DNA from: Verrucomicrobiales bacterium | Lineage (GTDB): Bacteria; Verrucomicrobiota; Verrucomicrobiia; Verrucomicrobiales; DEV007 | Length of the DNA stretch: 64,000 nucleotides | Direction: 5' to 3' | Assembly: GCA_029213195.1 (NCBI GenBank) | Contig: JARGNI010000002.1 | Location: forward strand, 124,001 to 188,000 | Shown: in pieces, positions 34,824 to 43,698 of the stretch | How the letters are laid out: every line of letters starts with the position of its first letter | Numbering within the stretch: position 1 is the first letter of the stretch | Notes under the pieces: model-generated | What the model was told of the DNA's origin: nothing | Databases searched by the model: none | Seen by the model: the letters and a program-made list of their open reading frames with translations, nothing else | Position numbers and translations under genes: made by a program

Positions 34824-35179
34824 GAGTAGGTGTACTACACCGTATGGAACGCACGTCTTTGCTTCTTCTTAGAAAATATTCGAAAAATCTCTCAGAAAGC
34901 TAAGCCATTTTTACCGATTCCTCAAATCGATGCTGAGAAGAGGCGCTGCATTTACAGAGACAACGGTAGCCTCGAGCCAATCGAACTTGTCGTCCCGATC
35001 CCGCGCCAGCCCCCGCCAGTCGGGGGAATTCGGCGATTCGACCCGCCGATCGATCCAAGGAATGAGAATTGAGATTTTCAAAAATGAGATTTTTCTGTTG
35101 CGTTAGTTAAGAAAACCGTAGTATTTGATTACATTAAGTATTTCGACCCCACCACTCTACAACCAACGAACCCCGACAA
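34824..35179. other. Divergent intergenic region between ECF sigma and NtrC-like gene
   Basis: The 356 bases hold the palindrome near the sigma start, an AT-rich block (34860-34910), a GC hairpin CCCCC-N7-GGGGG at 35010-35026, and a second AT-rich block before the NtrC-like gene (35070-35145, with several TTTT/AAAA runs and TTGATTACATTAAGTAT). Promoters for both genes are expected, but I could not place them firmly. No ORF looks real. Confidence 0.5.
34829..34841 (-). promoter_or_regulatory. Palindrome directly before the ECF sigma start codon
   Basis: GGTGTA-C-TACACC is a perfect inverted repeat with 6-base arms, ending six bases from the ATG. It could be an operator or, with a one-base centre, a DNA rather than an RNA signal. 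No Shine-Dalgarno sequence is obvious here. Confidence 0.4.
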
Positions 35180-36553
35180 ATGGCTAACATACTGATCATC
35201 GACGACGAGGCCGCGATCCTCAACCTCATGGCAAAATCCTGTCGTCAGCAAGGACACGATGTGACCGCAGTGCAAACGGGCAAGGAAGGCCTTCAGGCCC
35301 TCGACGCCCAGCAGCCCGAACTCATGATTGTTGACCTGCTCATCGGCGACATGAACGGACTGGATATCATTCGCTACAGTGAGGAGCACTACCCGTCCAC
35401 GGAAGTGATCATGGTCACCGGAAACGGTTCCGTCGAGACCGCTGTGAAAGCAATGCGACTCGGCGCTTTCGACTACCTCACAAAGCCTTTCGAGTTGGCG
35501 GACCTTCAACGCACCGTGGAACTGGGCCTGCAGCATCGCGATCAGCCGGCTACCGCGTTGGAAGAAGGATTTCGCTCCGCCTCGATCACCCCTCCTTCCA
35601 GCGGGATGATCGGCGAGAGCGCCAAGGTCAAGGAGATCCAATCCATCATCGATCGAATCGCTGACAACGACTCCCCCGTTCTTCTCGAAGGCGAGTTTGG
35701 CTCTGGAAAACAGATGGTCGCTCGCAGCATTCACAATGCGAGCACTCGGAAGGATGCTCCGTTCAAAGTCCTCCAATGTTCCGCCCTGCCAGAGGAACTG
35801 TTGGAGACAGAGCTCTTTGGTTCCCCCACAAGCCGCGGAGAGACGATTTTTTCACGAGCTGCTGGCGGCACCGTTCTTCTCGAAGAGATCCATGTCCTCC
35901 CCGTTCGACTTCAATCCAAACTCGACAGCTACCTCGAAGAGATTACCACTCGTCGCATGATGGGAGATCTGCCTCGTGCGATGGATGTTCGATTCATCGC
36001 TTCCTCGGCCAAACCTCTCCAGGAAGGCATCGAAAACGGAAGCTTCCGAGAAGATCTCTACTACAAGATCTCGATCATCCCGATCGAAGTGCCTCCTCTC
36101 CGGAGTCGAGTTGAGGACATCGATCCCCTCGCCGCCCATTTCCTGAAGCAGTATTCAGATCGCACCGGGGCTCCGGTGCCCGAAATCGACAAGTATGCAA
36201 AGCGACTTCTCGAGAGCTACAGCTGGCCAGGCAACGTTGGAGAGCTACAGAATGCAATCGAGCGAGCCTGTGCTTTCTCCAAAGAAAATCGAATTCGCCC
36301 TGTCGATCTGCCGCCGAAGGTCACCCAGAAAGTTGAGATCACCGACGAAGACGAGAAGACTACCCATCATCTTCCCATCGGGACAGGACTGTCCGATTAC
36401 ATCCGGAAACAGGAAAAGTTGTTCATCCGCGAGACGCTCAAGTACAACGAGGGCTCTCGTGAGAAAGCGGCAAGCATGCTGGGAGTCAGTATCGCCACGC
36501 TCTATCGCAAGATGGGCCTGAAGCTGGAGAAAGATAAAATGCTCGCTAAGTAG
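35180..36553 (+). CDS. NtrC-like response regulator lacking the sigma-54 contact motif
   Basis: A 457-residue three-domain regulator. Receiver, residues 1-120: Asp8/9, phosphoacceptor Asp52 (IVDLL), VTGNG and TKPF. AAA+ domain, about 145-385: MIGESAKVKEI, Walker A GEFGSGKQ near 170, Walker B LLEEI near 234 (Glu for the usual Asp) and FREDLYYKISIIPIEVPPLR with the Arg fingers. Between ELFG and GGT there are only about 14 residues and GAFTGA is missing. The C-terminal Fis-type helix-turn-helix is SREKAASMLGVSIATLYRKM. Known GAFTGA-less relatives act on sigma-70 promoters or as repressors; the same is inferred here. No sensor kinase gene is adjacent. Confidence 0.92.
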   Translation: MANILIIDDEAAILNLMAKSCRQQGHDVTAVQTGKEGLQALDAQQPELMIVDLLIGDMNGLDIIRYSEEHYPSTEVIMVTGNGSVETAVKAMRLGAFDYLTKPFELADLQRTVELGLQHRDQPATALEEGFRSASITPPSSGMIGESAKVKEIQSIIDRIADNDSPVLLEGEFGSGKQMVARSIHNASTRKDAPFKVLQCSALPEELLETELFGSPTSRGETIFSRAAGGTVLLEEIHVLPVRLQSKLDSYLEEITTRRMMGDLPRAMDVRFIASSAKPLQEGIENGSFREDLYYKISIIPIEVPPLRSRVEDIDPLAAHFLKQYSDRTGAPVPEIDKYAKRLLESYSWPGNVGELQNAIERACAFSKENRIRPVDLPPKVTQKVEITDEDEKTTHHLPIGTGLSDYIRKQEKLFIRETLKYNEGSREKAASMLGVSIATLYRKMGLKLEKDKMLAK

Positions 36554-36580
36554 CGGCGCACTTCCAAAACGCCTTCCGAA

Positions 36581-36616
36581 AACCACTCTCCCTCGTCTCG
36601 AGGCAGGGTGGTTTTT
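36581..36616 (+). terminator. Rho-independent terminator of the NtrC-like gene
   Basis: AACCAC (36581-36586) pairs with GTGGTT (36608-36613), with an inner CCTCG-TCT-CGAGG hairpin, followed by TTTTT. It lies 28 bases past the stop. Confidence 0.7.
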
Positions 36617-36717
36617 CGTTTGGGACTTTCCCAAACTGCCTCTCCCTGAAGCGAAGATAGCTTGGGGTAGGGCATAAACTCACCGCGAACCCAAAATGGA
36701 GGGAGTGGAAGTTGCGC

Positions 36718-37869
36718 TCAGGAGACACCCACTTCCTCGAGAACGGGAAGAAGGATAGTTCGCTGCCAATCTTGAAGTCCCTGCAAACGCTCTGGGTCGC
36801 TGAGATTCTTTGAGGCGAGCCTTTCCATAATCGATCGGGTCGCGATCATCGTGCTGTCGACCTTCAGAGAATCAGCCGCCTGGTTACGAAACGCACGAAT
36901 CTTCTCGAATCGAGCTTCGTCGATGTCGAGACGAGGCCCCGTAGCCTTGAGCCGTTTCGAAGGAAACTCGGATTCCGGCACCTGTCGGGCTTCATCAATC
37001 GCCACATTCATTCGACGAACGTGGCGCTCTTTCAGATAATGGGGAGGTTTTGCGGATCCGTTCTCGTCCAGGGAAATGGACATCCGGAGGATCTCCTGAT
37101 TGCTCAGGAATTTGAAGGCCGGTCGATCCAGCTTCTTGCACTCCGAGTCTCTCCAGAGCCAGAGGTGAAGCAGGTAGTTCAAACCTCTGCGCGATAGTTT
37201 TCCCCAACCCGAAATTCTCCAGACCTCATCTTCCGATTTGCCATCTCGCCCTAGAACCGAAGTCCGCGCAGCGTCACAACTTTCGACAAACCACTCGTAT
37301 CGCCCACACTCCTTCAATTGCTGGACAAACTTCTCTCCGAGGTCCAGAAGATACCGGACGTCATTGTAGGCATACGCCAGCATCTTCTCGCTAAGCGGAC
37401 GACGACTCCAATCCGCCTTTTGTGATTGCTTCGAAACCTTGATCCCGTACTCCTCCTCCAGGAGATTCGCGAGACCAAACTTGGGAACACCAAGCAATCG
37501 CGCTGCGATCTGGGTATCGTCAATTCTGCGGGGAACCCATCCGAATGTCATTTCGAACATCGAAATATCATAGTCGGCCCCATGCATCCAGACGGTCCCG
37601 AACCGGTCGATGAATTCTGGAAAACGAGACATCCCCTCTTTCCCGATGGAAAGCGGATCGATGATCGCCAACATGCTTGGAAGCGAAAACTGAATGAGAC
37701 AGAGCTTCGTCTCATAGGAGTGCATGCTGTCCGCTTCGGTATCGATCGAGCAGCACTCGTAGAACCCCTGCGAATCCACTTCCGCGATGAACTCTTCGAA
37801 TTGCTCCGCAGTCTCGATGTAATGCTCGGGAAGAGAATAAAACGGATCCTTTGCTTCCAAATCAGACAT
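36718..37869 (-). CDS. rnd: Ribonuclease D-like 3'-5' exonuclease
   Basis: A 383-residue DEDD-type exoribonuclease for tRNA and stable RNA 3' processing. Exo I is CCSIDTEADSMHSY (DxE), Exo II VWMHGADYDISMFE (D) and Exo III AYAYNDVRYLLDL (YxxxD). Two HRDC-like helical regions fill the C-terminal half; the RRGLNYLLHLWLWRD segment corresponds to HRDC1. The length is close to E. coli RNase D. It lies 24 bases after rho on the same strand, so it is probably the last gene of coaE-rho-rnd. Confidence 0.92.
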   Translation of the reverse strand: MSDLEAKDPFYSLPEHYIETAEQFEEFIAEVDSQGFYECCSIDTEADSMHSYETKLCLIQFSLPSMLAIIDPLSIGKEGMSRFPEFIDRFGTVWMHGADYDISMFEMTFGWVPRRIDDTQIAARLLGVPKFGLANLLEEEYGIKVSKQSQKADWSRRPLSEKMLAYAYNDVRYLLDLGEKFVQQLKECGRYEWFVESCDAARTSVLGRDGKSEDEVWRISGWGKLSRRGLNYLLHLWLWRDSECKKLDRPAFKFLSNQEILRMSISLDENGSAKPPHYLKERHVRRMNVAIDEARQVPESEFPSKRLKATGPRLDIDEARFEKIRAFRNQAADSLKVDSTMIATRSIMERLASKNLSDPERLQGLQDWQRTILLPVLEEVGVS

Positions 37870-37893
37870 GATGAAGACAGCTCGTGAGAGATC

Positions 37894-39291
37894 TTATTGG
37901 ATCCCGCGGAGCAGGAGCTCTGCGTTGGAATTAGTTGTTTTGATCAGCTTGAGCAGAACTTCCATGGCCTCGGGTGCAGGACGCTGCGCCATCTGCTTCC
38001 GCAGGCTATTGATGCGCTGAAACTCCTCGGGATGATAAAGCAGGTCGTCCTTTCGCGTTCCGCTCTTCAAGAGGTGGATCGCGGGGAAGATCCTGGACTC
38101 GGCCATCTCGCGATCCAGGGTGATTTCCATATTTCCCGTGCCTTTGAATTCCTCAAAAATCACATCGTCCATCTTGCTGTCCGTCTCGATCAGACAAGTA
38201 GCAAGAATGGTGAGGCTGCCACCCTCCTCGACATTTCGAGCCGCACCGAAGAATCGTCGGGAACGCTCGAGTGCCTTGGGAGAGATGCCCCCGCTGCCAA
38301 TAGGACCTCCGCCCCCTCGGCCACCGCGACGCCCCTTCTTCCCGTGACCGCCTCCACCCGACTGGTTGGCCGAGTTGTGCGCACGCGCCAGTCGTGTGAG
38401 ACTATCGAGCAAAACGACAACGTCCTTTCCGTTCTCCACGATCCGCTTGGCGCGATTCAGAACCATATCGGCAACCTCGACGTGCCGCTTCGAAGATTCA
38501 TCAAAGGTCGAGCTGTAAACCGAGGCATTGACCGTCTCTCGGAAATCCGTGACCTCTTCAGGTCTCTCGTCGAGCAGCAGGATGATCAGTTCCACATCCG
38601 GGCTATTCTCTCGAATCGATACCGCAACATTCTTGAGAAGGATCGTCTTCCCTCCCCTCGGAGGAGCAACAATCAACCCCCTCTGCCCTTTTCCAAGGGG
38701 AGCAATCAAATCGATCACCCTGGTAGAAGGGGCTCCCTCTGGAAGCTCGAGAATGAGACGTTCGGATGGGAACAAGGCGGTGAGATGATCAAAGCCGGTA
38801 GGCTCTTCCCAGTCCTCCGAAGGGGTATCCTCAATCTCCAGGACCGTTTCGACCGACAAGAACTTCTCACGGTCTTTGGGAGCCCGGATCTCGCATCGAA
38901 GCTTCTGCCCCACCTGCAAACTGTGATTCTTGATCAGTGCCGCCGGGACATAGACGTCATCCGCGTTCGAGGCAAAACTGAAATCCGGCCAACGGAGAAA
39001 GCCAAAATTGTCACCCGAAAAATCGAGGAACCCCTCGCCCTCCATCTTGGTCCCGTGCTTGCCGTAGTGTTTCAGCAATTCGAACACCAGTTGATGCTTC
39101 GACTGAATCCCCGCTACCCTCAAGTCGGCGTCCTGTGCCTGTTGATGAAGCTCATTGAGCGAAAGGTTTTGAAAATCGTTGAGATTGATCTTCTCGGGAA
39201 CTTTCACCTCCTTCTTTTCGTCCTTTCCTGCCTCCTGGTCCTCGTTTGGCTTCTCGTCTGCTGACGGTTCCGCTGCTGTCTTATCTGTCAT
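37894..39291 (-). CDS. rho: Transcription termination factor Rho with Gly/Arg-rich loop insertion
   Basis: A 465-residue hexameric RNA translocase that ends transcription. An acidic/Lys-rich N-terminal extension (about residues 1-35) precedes the helical N-domain ([17 protein letters not shown]) and the cold-shock RNA-binding domain ([26 protein letters not shown]). The ATPase part has Walker [10 protein letters not shown], Walker [14 protein letters not shown] and FFGAARN. Between ARAHNSANQ and [14 protein letters not shown], residues about 311-335 are an inserted [14 protein letters not shown]-type segment next to the Q-loop that contacts RNA in the central channel. Its start overlaps the coaE 3' end by 11 bases. 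Confidence 0.96.
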   Translation of the reverse strand: MTDKTAAEPSADEKPNEDQEAGKDEKKEVKVPEKINLNDFQNLSLNELHQQAQDADLRVAGIQSKHQLVFELLKHYGKHGTKMEGEGFLDFSGDNFGFLRWPDFSFASNADDVYVPAALIKNHSLQVGQKLRCEIRAPKDREKFLSVETVLEIEDTPSEDWEEPTGFDHLTALFPSERLILELPEGAPSTRVIDLIAPLGKGQRGLIVAPPRGGKTILLKNVAVSIRENSPDVELIILLLDERPEEVTDFRETVNASVYSSTFDESSKRHVEVADMVLNRAKRIVENGKDVVVLLDSLTRLARAHNSANQSGGGGHGKKGRRGGRGGGGPIGSGGISPKALERSRRFFGAARNVEEGGSLTILATCLIETDSKMDDVIFEEFKGTGNMEITLDREMAESRIFPAIHLLKSGTRKDDLLYHPEEFQRINSLRKQMAQRPAPEAMEVLLKLIKTTNSNAELLLRGIQ

Positions 39292-39898
39292 TCGCTACGT
39301 AGGGTTGGCACCGCCCTGCCAAATGCAGGGTCTGTGCCTCGAAGAGATCTTCGGATCCATCATTCCAGACGACGAGATCGCTTCGGGATATCTTTGTTTC
39401 AATCGGGATTTGGGAGTCCAGGATCTGCTCCCCCATCTTTCGGGAGAGCTTTCTCTGATGCATGATTCTTTTGATCTGGGTTGCTCTAGAAGCGGCCACG
39501 ACAAGTTCGATATCCCTTGAGACGGGAAACTCTACCTCGTAGAGGAGAGGCACTTCAAGCAGAACGACCGCTCGCTGGCCCAACCGCTTCTCTCGAAACG
39601 ATTCCGCTCGCTCCAAAACGAACGGGTGCAAGAGCGCTTCAAGTTTCTCACGGAATTCAGAATTTTCAAACACCAGTTTCCTCAAAGACGCACGATTCAG
39701 CAGCCCTTCCTCAAAAACCGAAGAGCCTCCTTTCAACTCGCGAACCCGACGAAGAATCGCATCCTCTTTGAGCAGCTCTGCAACGACCTGGTCGCTGCAG
39801 AACCAGGAGCAGGTTCCTTCCGGTAATGCCCCAACAAAGGTATGACAGAATCGACTCTTCCCACAAGCTGCGCCTCCAGTTACGGCTATCGCGATCAT
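39281..39898 (-). CDS. coaE: Dephospho-CoA kinase
   Basis: A 205-residue enzyme for the last step of coenzyme A synthesis, phosphorylating the 3'-OH of dephospho-CoA with ATP. The P-loop is AVTGGAACGKSRFCHTF, followed by the D-loop (SWFCSDQVVAELL), ALLHPFVLERAE and LEVPLLYEVEFP, all typical. The C-terminus matches the lid and base-binding part (QIKRIMHQRKLSRKMGEQIL). It is translationally coupled to rho by an 11-base overlap and lies upstream of rho and rnd in one operon. CoA is also the donor for phosphopantetheine on the PKS-NRPS, but there is no evidence of a specific link. Confidence 0.93.
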   Translation of the reverse strand: MIAIAVTGGAACGKSRFCHTFVGALPEGTCSWFCSDQVVAELLKEDAILRRVRELKGGSSVFEEGLLNRASLRKLVFENSEFREKLEALLHPFVLERAESFREKRLGQRAVVLLEVPLLYEVEFPVSRDIELVVAASRATQIKRIMHQRKLSRKMGEQILDSQIPIETKISRSDLVVWNDGSEDLFEAQTLHLAGRCQPYVANDR

Positions 39899-39931
39899 CC
39901 CCTCCTGCTACATCTAGATTTTGCGTTCGGC

Positions 39932-39962
39932 AAAAAAAGAGCGCGACCAACCAGTCGCGCTC
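39932..39962 (-). terminator. Rho-independent terminator of the secretin operon
   Basis: On the minus strand a perfect 9-bp stem GAGCGCGAC / GTCGCGCTC (arms 39954-39962 and 39939-39947) with a 6-base loop is followed by TTTTTTT (39932-39938). It lies 56 bases past the secretin stop. Confidence 0.9.
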
Positions 39963-40017
39963 CGCAGTGTCCGGTCATTCGCAGGAACGCCGGAACACGA
40001 TCTTCAAACGGGCCCTA

Positions 40018-42654
40018 TCACTTCTGGTATGGCATCGCCGCCGCAGGAGCAAAGTTGGTAGGAGCACCGATCGGCGGGCGAGGAACCGGCTCTGGGAGCG
40101 GTTCGTCGACGAGACCTCCATTGACTGGCATGCCGGCAGGATCCATCAGTTGAGCCCGGACAAAGATCGTCAGGTTCTTCTTCAGGTGTTCCTCGACACT
40201 GGAGCGGAAGAGTCGACCCACCACCGGGAGATCACCGATGAAGGGAATCTTGTCTTCCACGTCCTGGATGTCTTCCCGGATTAACCCACCAAGGGCGACA
40301 GTCTGGCCATCCCAGATCGTAACTTGCGTCGTCACTTTCCGAGTGTTGAAGACCGGCATATTGATGATGTTTGGAGTGATCGGAACGAGGACAGGGTTTC
40401 CGAGGAGGTCTGTCGTCGTCGTGTTGATCGGGCTTCCGTAGTTGATGAAGCCGTCGAACTCGACCACCTCGGGGGCAAGGTTCAGATCGATGGTAAAATC
40501 ATCTGCACCGAGAACAGGATCGACTTCCAGGGTCACACCCGTGTTTCTGGTCTCAAAAGCCGTGGGAGTTGCAGGAGTGACCGGGAACGTGGTAATCGTA
40601 ACGTTACCTCCGGCGTTACCGCCGCCACCACCACCGAAGTTGGTGGGAATCTCGGGTGGATCATACTCGGTCGGGTAGATGAACTCCCGAATGACCTCGA
40701 TCTTGGCACGTTGTCCGCTTCGAGCCATTACCGACGGAGCGGAAAGCAAGTCCGTCCCTTTACGCTGGCTCAGCGCACGGATCATGACGGCAAACTGTGG
40801 ATCGGTGAAGACGCCTGCGATTCCGAAAACCGCAGGAGAGCTTCCCAACGGAGCTACTCCGTTGATGAGTGCATCAATTCCGTTCTGATCGAGCGCCCGG
40901 CTTCCGGAGCGAAGCGCCGCAGTGAGTGGGTTACCACCTACAGGCAACCCCGTCGCAGGATTGACGAAATTGAAGTCACCAGCAGCAGAAGGGTTGGAGA
41001 CATTTCCATTCGTTCCTCCCCCTGCGAAAACACGAGGAGTTCCTCCCCCGACATTGAAGCCGCCCAGCGTCCAATCAAAGCCGAGCTCCTCATTGTCAGT
41101 TTCAGAAATTTCGACAAATCGCGAAGTGATGTAGATCTGCTTCTCGACGCCACCGCGAAGCGAGTCGATGAACGCCTCAACCAGTTCCATCTGGTCCTGG
41201 GTGTTTCTCACGATGAGCTGAGAACTCGTTTTGTTGTAGATCGCACTTGATCCCGGAGGGAAGGAAATACCGGCATCAGCAAGGATGTCTTTCGCCTTCG
41301 GGCGCCCTACGAGTGGACCACCTCCAGCCTCTACCGGATCTGCAAAGGGATCGGCAGCCGCAGCTCCACCACCACCCGCGCCACCAGCATCAGTGGAGAG
41401 AAAGGTTGGAGGGACGACATAGACGTTGGTAAACATGTCAGCCACTGGTGCGGAAAGAGGAACAACGACCACGGCGTTCGTTTCGACCTTATACTTGAGC
41501 TGCGCGAGGGAAGTCGTGTAACGAAGAGCTTCCGCGAGAGGAACGTTTCCAAGTCGCAGGGTGATAAGGGTATTCTCCAAGCCCCCTCCTCCACCTCCCC
41601 CGGGGGCGGCACCGCCACCGCCGCCGAAGGCAAATCCACCGCCATCTGCACCACCCGCAGCAGGTGCAGCTGCGCCGCCTCCGCCGAGGATACCCGCGTC
41701 GAGAACGATGTTGATTCCCTTACGAGCAGGATCGGTCTCATTGACATCCAGTTCGGTGCTCCGCTGCTGGAGGAAGTTCAAGGCCTCTTTCAACGGAGTC
41801 TCGGAAAACTCGATGCTTGGAATGATGATGTTCTTCAGCTTGTCCTCGATTCGACGAATCTCCGTCGTGCTCGTATCGGTGGGAATATCGACGATGGGAC
41901 CACCGTCAATTCCGGCAGGCACAGGTGACTCCCAGCCCTCCTTGATCTCACGAAGCATCTTGGCCCGGGTGTGATCGTATGCAGCGTCGTAGTAGTTCAT
42001 CTTGAACCGCTCGTTCTCTTCCATCCCTCTGCGGGCAGCGGTGTTGTAGCGGTCATCGTTCAGGGCTTTGTTGTACTCCCGGTCTGCACGATCATAATCG
42101 CCCAGGTCCATGTAGCCTTGAGCCGTCTTAAGCGCCAGCTTGACCCGGCGGACCCGTTCCAGGTGGCTCGGGGTCATCGCAGGCGAATAGTAGTCGGGAT
42201 CGTTGAGCTGCTGGAGCAGACGCTTTGCATCAATGTTGTCTGGATCAACACTGGGCTGAAGAACCTCTTCGACGATCGCAAGTGCCTCTGGATAGCGTCC
42301 CTCATCTGCACGCTGGCGAGCTAGCAATACACTGGCGCGGGAGAACTGCGTAATGTATGCGCGCCGCCGAGGCTCTGTCATGGGAGCTTCAGGAAGCAGG
42401 TCAAGAGCCGCACGGTAGGAATCGATCGCTCCCTGATAGTCCCCGTCAGCCATCAACTGGGAACCACGAAGTGCCGCTTCATCCGCCTTCTTCACGTTCT
42501 CTTGAAGCCGAATCACGTAGGATTGAGCAATCTCGGGGACACTTCCGTAGCCAGCGGGGCCAGCGATGGAGGTATCCACAACAGCCAATCCAGCTAGACC
42601 ACAAAGTGCCAGAATCTTCGGAAAGGATTCGCGGGTAAGGTTCATCATTTTCAT
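40018..42654 (-). CDS. Secretin with N-terminal TPR region (PilQ/GspD type, Amuc_1098-like)
   Basis: An 878-residue outer-membrane secretin. A signal peptide (FPKILALCGLAGLAVVD) is followed by TPR-like helices at about residues 35-235 (ADGDYQGAIDSYRAALDLLP). A secretin N-domain begins near IIIPSIEFSETPLKEALNFL, interrupted by a Gly/Ala-rich low-complexity stretch at about 318-361. The secretin core ends with DKIPFIGDLPVVGRLFRSSV and LTIFVRAQLMDPAG, the classical C-terminal signature. It would form the gated ring through which a pilus or secreted substrate passes. ATG 42654 gives the best signal peptide. It is last in a five-gene operon corresponding to Amuc_1102-1098. Confidence 0.92.
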   Translation of the reverse strand: MKMMNLTRESFPKILALCGLAGLAVVDTSIAGPAGYGSVPEIAQSYVIRLQENVKKADEAALRGSQLMADGDYQGAIDSYRAALDLLPEAPMTEPRRRAYITQFSRASVLLARQRADEGRYPEALAIVEEVLQPSVDPDNIDAKRLLQQLNDPDYYSPAMTPSHLERVRRVKLALKTAQGYMDLGDYDRADREYNKALNDDRYNTAARRGMEENERFKMNYYDAAYDHTRAKMLREIKEGWESPVPAGIDGGPIVDIPTDTSTTEIRRIEDKLKNIIIPSIEFSETPLKEALNFLQQRSTELDVNETDPARKGINIVLDAGILGGGGAAAPAAGGADGGGFAFGGGGGAAPGGGGGGGLENTLITLRLGNVPLAEALRYTTSLAQLKYKVETNAVVVVPLSAPVADMFTNVYVVPPTFLSTDAGGAGGGGAAAADPFADPVEAGGGPLVGRPKAKDILADAGISFPPGSSAIYNKTSSQLIVRNTQDQMELVEAFIDSLRGGVEKQIYITSRFVEISETDNEELGFDWTLGGFNVGGGTPRVFAGGGTNGNVSNPSAAGDFNFVNPATGLPVGGNPLTAALRSGSRALDQNGIDALINGVAPLGSSPAVFGIAGVFTDPQFAVMIRALSQRKGTDLLSAPSVMARSGQRAKIEVIREFIYPTEYDPPEIPTNFGGGGGGNAGGNVTITTFPVTPATPTAFETRNTGVTLEVDPVLGADDFTIDLNLAPEVVEFDGFINYGSPINTTTTDLLGNPVLVPITPNIINMPVFNTRKVTTQVTIWDGQTVALGGLIREDIQDVEDKIPFIGDLPVVGRLFRSSVEEHLKKNLTIFVRAQLMDPAGMPVNGGLVDEPLPEPVPRPPIGAPTNFAPAAAMPYQK

Positions 42655-42671
42655 AAAATCGTCTGAATCGT

Positions 42672-42715
42672 TGGTTTCCAGTAACGGCCTGATGCAGAAA
42701 CTCCAATGGAAACCA
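42672..42715 (-). promoter_or_regulatory. 9-bp inverted repeat in the leader of the secretin cistron
   Basis: TGGTTTCCA (42672-42680) and TGGAAACCA (42707-42715) pair perfectly across 26 bases, in the 84-base gap between the Amuc_1099-like stop and the secretin start. As RNA it would form a stem-loop just ahead of the secretin start, perhaps stabilising the message or setting its translation level. No T-run follows, so it is not a typical terminator. Confidence 0.5.
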
Positions 42716-42738
42716 GAATATGGGCCTACTGTCAACCT

Positions 42739-43698
42739 CTACTTCTTCTCAATTTCGAGAGAAACTTCCGGTCCTTCTCCGGTTTGATAAAGAACAATGA
42801 CAGAATTTTCTTTGACCTCTTTCACCCGATACTTGGTCTCGGGGTCTTTGAGGAGGTTGAAGGCTTCGCCTTCCTTTACATAAAATTTCTTTCCTGGCTC
42901 GAGCAGAAACTCAAGTTCAGCGAAATAAGTGGGCATGAGCTTCTCGTCGTTCTTGACCAGCTGGTGCTGGGACTGCTTCGGAAGAAAGGTGATCGTGAGC
43001 ACGGAGACATCCTCCGTAATGCCATTTGGCTTCGCCTCTTTCTTTTCAACAAAGTTGTCGATTCGAAACTGCCCGTCCTCGGATGTCTCCCCCATCGCCA
43101 TGATAAAGGTTTTCCGCTGAGGCCATTTCGCGGTTGGAATTTGCTGAATCTGGAATTTTGGCTCGGGAGTCGCGCTGAACTTGAGCTTGTATTCCTCTTG
43201 CTGACGCGAGTGCATCACCAGTTTTTCCGCATACGGAGGATGGGAAGCGGGATCGATTGGATCCGTCTTCGCGTTCCACTCTTTTTCGTTGGTGAATCCA
43301 TCACCATCGGGATCCTGCTGAAGAACGCTCGAATTGAGATAATCCAGATTGTTTGCGATCAACCACGCATTGGTAACCGGAGGGCGCAACGGGATCGAAC
43401 CTGGATCCGTCATCTGAATCAACTGCCCTTTGGACTCGACGATGGGAACCGACACGAAGAGCGGAACCGGCTTCGGCCCCATCATCATGTTTTTCCAGAC
43501 ACTCTCCTTGTTCACGAACCGCTCGGCAATAACGGCCTGTTGCTTGGTGGATTCCGGAATCTCATTGTCCGGAGCGACCTCCTGCAAAACGAATCGCTCC
43601 CCAAATCCCAGAGCCTTCGTCAGGAGAAGCCCGGAGAGACCGGCGACGATCACTCCAATGGCTATCAGTAGAAACTTATCCCAGGGCTGACTTTTCAT
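42739..43698 (-). CDS. Amuc_1099-like pilus-locus protein
   Basis: A 319-residue membrane-anchored protein. One membrane helix lies at about residues 9-28 (LLIAIGVIVAGLSGLLLTKA), and the rest is presumably periplasmic. A thrombospondin-type Ca-binding-like loop is at about 125-150 (DPDGDGFTNEKEW). The C-terminal part is beta-rich (FYVKEGEAFNLLKDPETKYR), like small periplasmic partners of secretins. Its position between the Amuc_1100-like and secretin genes matches Amuc_1099 of Akkermansia. Its start overlaps the previous stop in ATGA, indicating translational coupling. The biochemical role is unknown. Confidence 0.8.
   Translation of the reverse strand: MKSQPWDKFLLIAIGVIVAGLSGLLLTKALGFGERFVLQEVAPDNEIPESTKQQAVIAERFVNKESVWKNMMMGPKPVPLFVSVPIVESKGQLIQMTDPGSIPLRPPVTNAWLIANNLDYLNSSVLQQDPDGDGFTNEKEWNAKTDPIDPASHPPYAEKLVMHSRQQEEYKLKFSATPEPKFQIQQIPTAKWPQRKTFIMAMGETSEDGQFRIDNFVEKKEAKPNGITEDVSVLTITFLPKQSQHQLVKNDEKLMPTYFAELEFLLEPGKKFYVKEGEAFNLLKDPETKYRVKEVKENSVIVLYQTGEGPEVSLEIEKK

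Noticed and set aside
37897-39264. 455-residue ORF antisense to rho
   Set aside because: It mirrors the whole rho gene, which is unambiguous; no independent motif was seen.
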